A DNA stretch of 7,854 bases from an uncultured Achromobacter sp. (lineage in GTDB: Bacteria; Pseudomonadota; Gammaproteobacteria; Burkholderiales; Burkholderiaceae_B), in contig CAJYKY010000168.1 of assembly GCA_913775005.1 (NCBI GenBank), positions 1 through 7,854 on the forward strand, in the 5' to 3' direction. Under the pieces are notes generated by a model. The model had not been told where the DNA came from, did not search any database, and saw only the letters and a program-made list of their open reading frames with translations. This document shows, one piece after another, positions 7,604 through 7,854 of the stretch. Position numbers and translations under genes: made by a program. Within the stretch, counting starts at the first letter, position 1. Every line of letters starts with the position of its first letter.

Positions 7604-7854
7604 ATGCGCGCCGCCCGGGTAGCCAAACCTGCCAGCGTACTGATGCTTGCCGCGTTGCTCAGCGCATGCAGCGGCATCACCATCAAGGCCGATTCCAGCG
7701 CGCAGCCCAGCACCCGCAACGTGCTGCGCATAGACGCCGGCCGCGCCTTCATAGCGGCCCTGGTCACGCAGCAGGCGCGCCAGCTTCAGGCCTTCGGCCA
7801 CGCTGTCGGCGCTGTTGGCCGGCGGACGCGGCGCGATGGTCGCGCCGTTCGATT
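7604..7854 (+). CDS. tadD: Lipoprotein N-terminus, probable TadD start; identity lost after about 7723
   Basis: From the ATG at 7604 the first 22 residues form a textbook lipoprotein signal: basic start (MRAARVAKP), hydrophobic core (ASVLMLAALL) and lipobox LSAC with the lipidated Cys at 7667-7669. Next comes a polar stretch, SGITIKADSSAQPSTRN. A lipoprotein directly after tadC is where TadD, a TPR lipoprotein, is expected. The frame stays open to the window end, but after about 7723 the translation turns Arg-rich, gains two rare ATA codons and shows no repeat pattern, while the opposite strand encodes a TPR. I therefore support only 7604 to about 7723 as genuine. By hand count 33 of 40 codons there end in G or C. 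An in-frame ATG at 7517 (ATGA overlap with tadC) would put 29 extra residues before the signal and is less likely. The alternative is an unrelated small lipoprotein. Confidence 0.55.
   Translation, partial: MRAARVAKPASVLMLAALLSACSGITIKADSSAQPSTRNVLRIDAGRAFIAALVTQQARQLQAFGHAVGAVGRRTRRDGRAVR
7700..7729. repeat. Imperfect palindrome at the point where coding switches strand
   Basis: GCGCAGC (7700-7706) is the exact reverse complement of GCTGCGC (7723-7729). Nested and competing with it, CAGCAC (7708-7713) pairs with GTGCTG (7721-7726) around a seven-base loop. The recognisable + strand protein ends, and the - strand TPR protein ends, inside this 30-base span. Short inverted repeats are typical of inversion or fold-back joins, but also frequent by chance in GC-rich coding DNA. 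Confidence 0.45.
7724..7852 (-). pseudogene. TPR-protein fragment on the opposite strand, possible inverted piece of tadD
   Basis: Read leftward from the window end, this frame encodes a Pro/Asn/Ser linker (SNGATIAPRPPANSADS) and then a helix pair whose second part, LLRDQGRYEGAAGVYAQ, has the tetratricopeptide spacing: Gly before Tyr, Ala three residues on, then Tyr. A linker leading into a first TPR is what follows the signal peptide in TPR lipoproteins such as TadD. By hand count 37 of these 43 codons end in G or C; past 7724 the same frame runs on to a TGA at 7601-7603, but only 23 of 40 codons do and the TPR pattern stops. The frame is open at the right edge, so the beginning is not visible. 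It could be an inverted part of tadD, the 3' end of a truncated TPR gene on the - strand, or a chance shadow of the + strand frame. I favour the first two because of the TPR match. Confidence 0.45.

Noticed and set aside
5580..7604. Very long - strand open frame (674 codons) across tadB and tadC
   Set aside because: Its length is striking but the translation is Gln/His/Arg-rich low complexity and lies opposite two recognised genes; absence of stops follows from the GC-rich codon pattern.
7549..7767. Second - strand frame at the right end with a hydrophobic stretch
   Set aside because: The hydrophobic part is the reverse complement of the + strand lipoprotein signal peptide, and no TPR or other motif is present in this frame.

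Overview
The window is an almost gap-free run of same-strand genes from a tad (tight adherence, Flp/type IVc pilus) locus. The DNA is very GC-rich, codons mostly end in G or C, and long empty shadow reading frames lie on the opposite strand. With the protein sequences, this suggests a high-GC proteobacterium, and I would guess Betaproteobacteria of the Bordetella/Achromobacter type (Alcaligenaceae). That placement is inference from general resemblance, not from a search.

Layout, all on the + strand: the C-terminal third of CpaB/RcpC (1-303); the outer-membrane secretin RcpA/CpaC (382-1944); a CpaD-family lipoprotein (1965-2657); the MinD/ParA-like localisation protein TadZ/CpaE (2657-3931); the hexameric secretion ATPase TadA/CpaF (3962-5524); and the inner-membrane platform proteins TadB (5562-6554) and TadC (6576-7520). 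No gap exceeds about 80 bases, and I see no internal promoter or intrinsic terminator, so this looks like one transcription unit entered from upstream. The pilin (flp), the prepilin peptidase (tadV) and the minor pilins (tadE/F/G) are not in the window.

Working together: TadA hydrolyses ATP and drives TadB/TadC to assemble Flp pilin at the inner membrane, TadZ places the machine in the cell, and the fibre leaves through the RcpA secretin, helped by CpaB and the CpaD lipoprotein. A TPR lipoprotein, TadD, is normally encoded next and helps secretin assembly or stability.

The right end is the unusual part. After tadC a well-formed lipoprotein signal peptide starts on the + strand (7604, lipobox Cys at 7667-7669), as expected for tadD. 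From about 7724 to the window end, the recognisable protein is instead on the - strand: a Pro/Asn/Ser linker followed by a good tetratricopeptide repeat. The two halves look like pieces of one TadD-type gene with the second piece inverted, and the join lies in a short imperfect palindrome (7700-7729). A real inversion, a convergent second TPR gene, or a chimeric assembly join could each explain this; the window ends too soon to decide.
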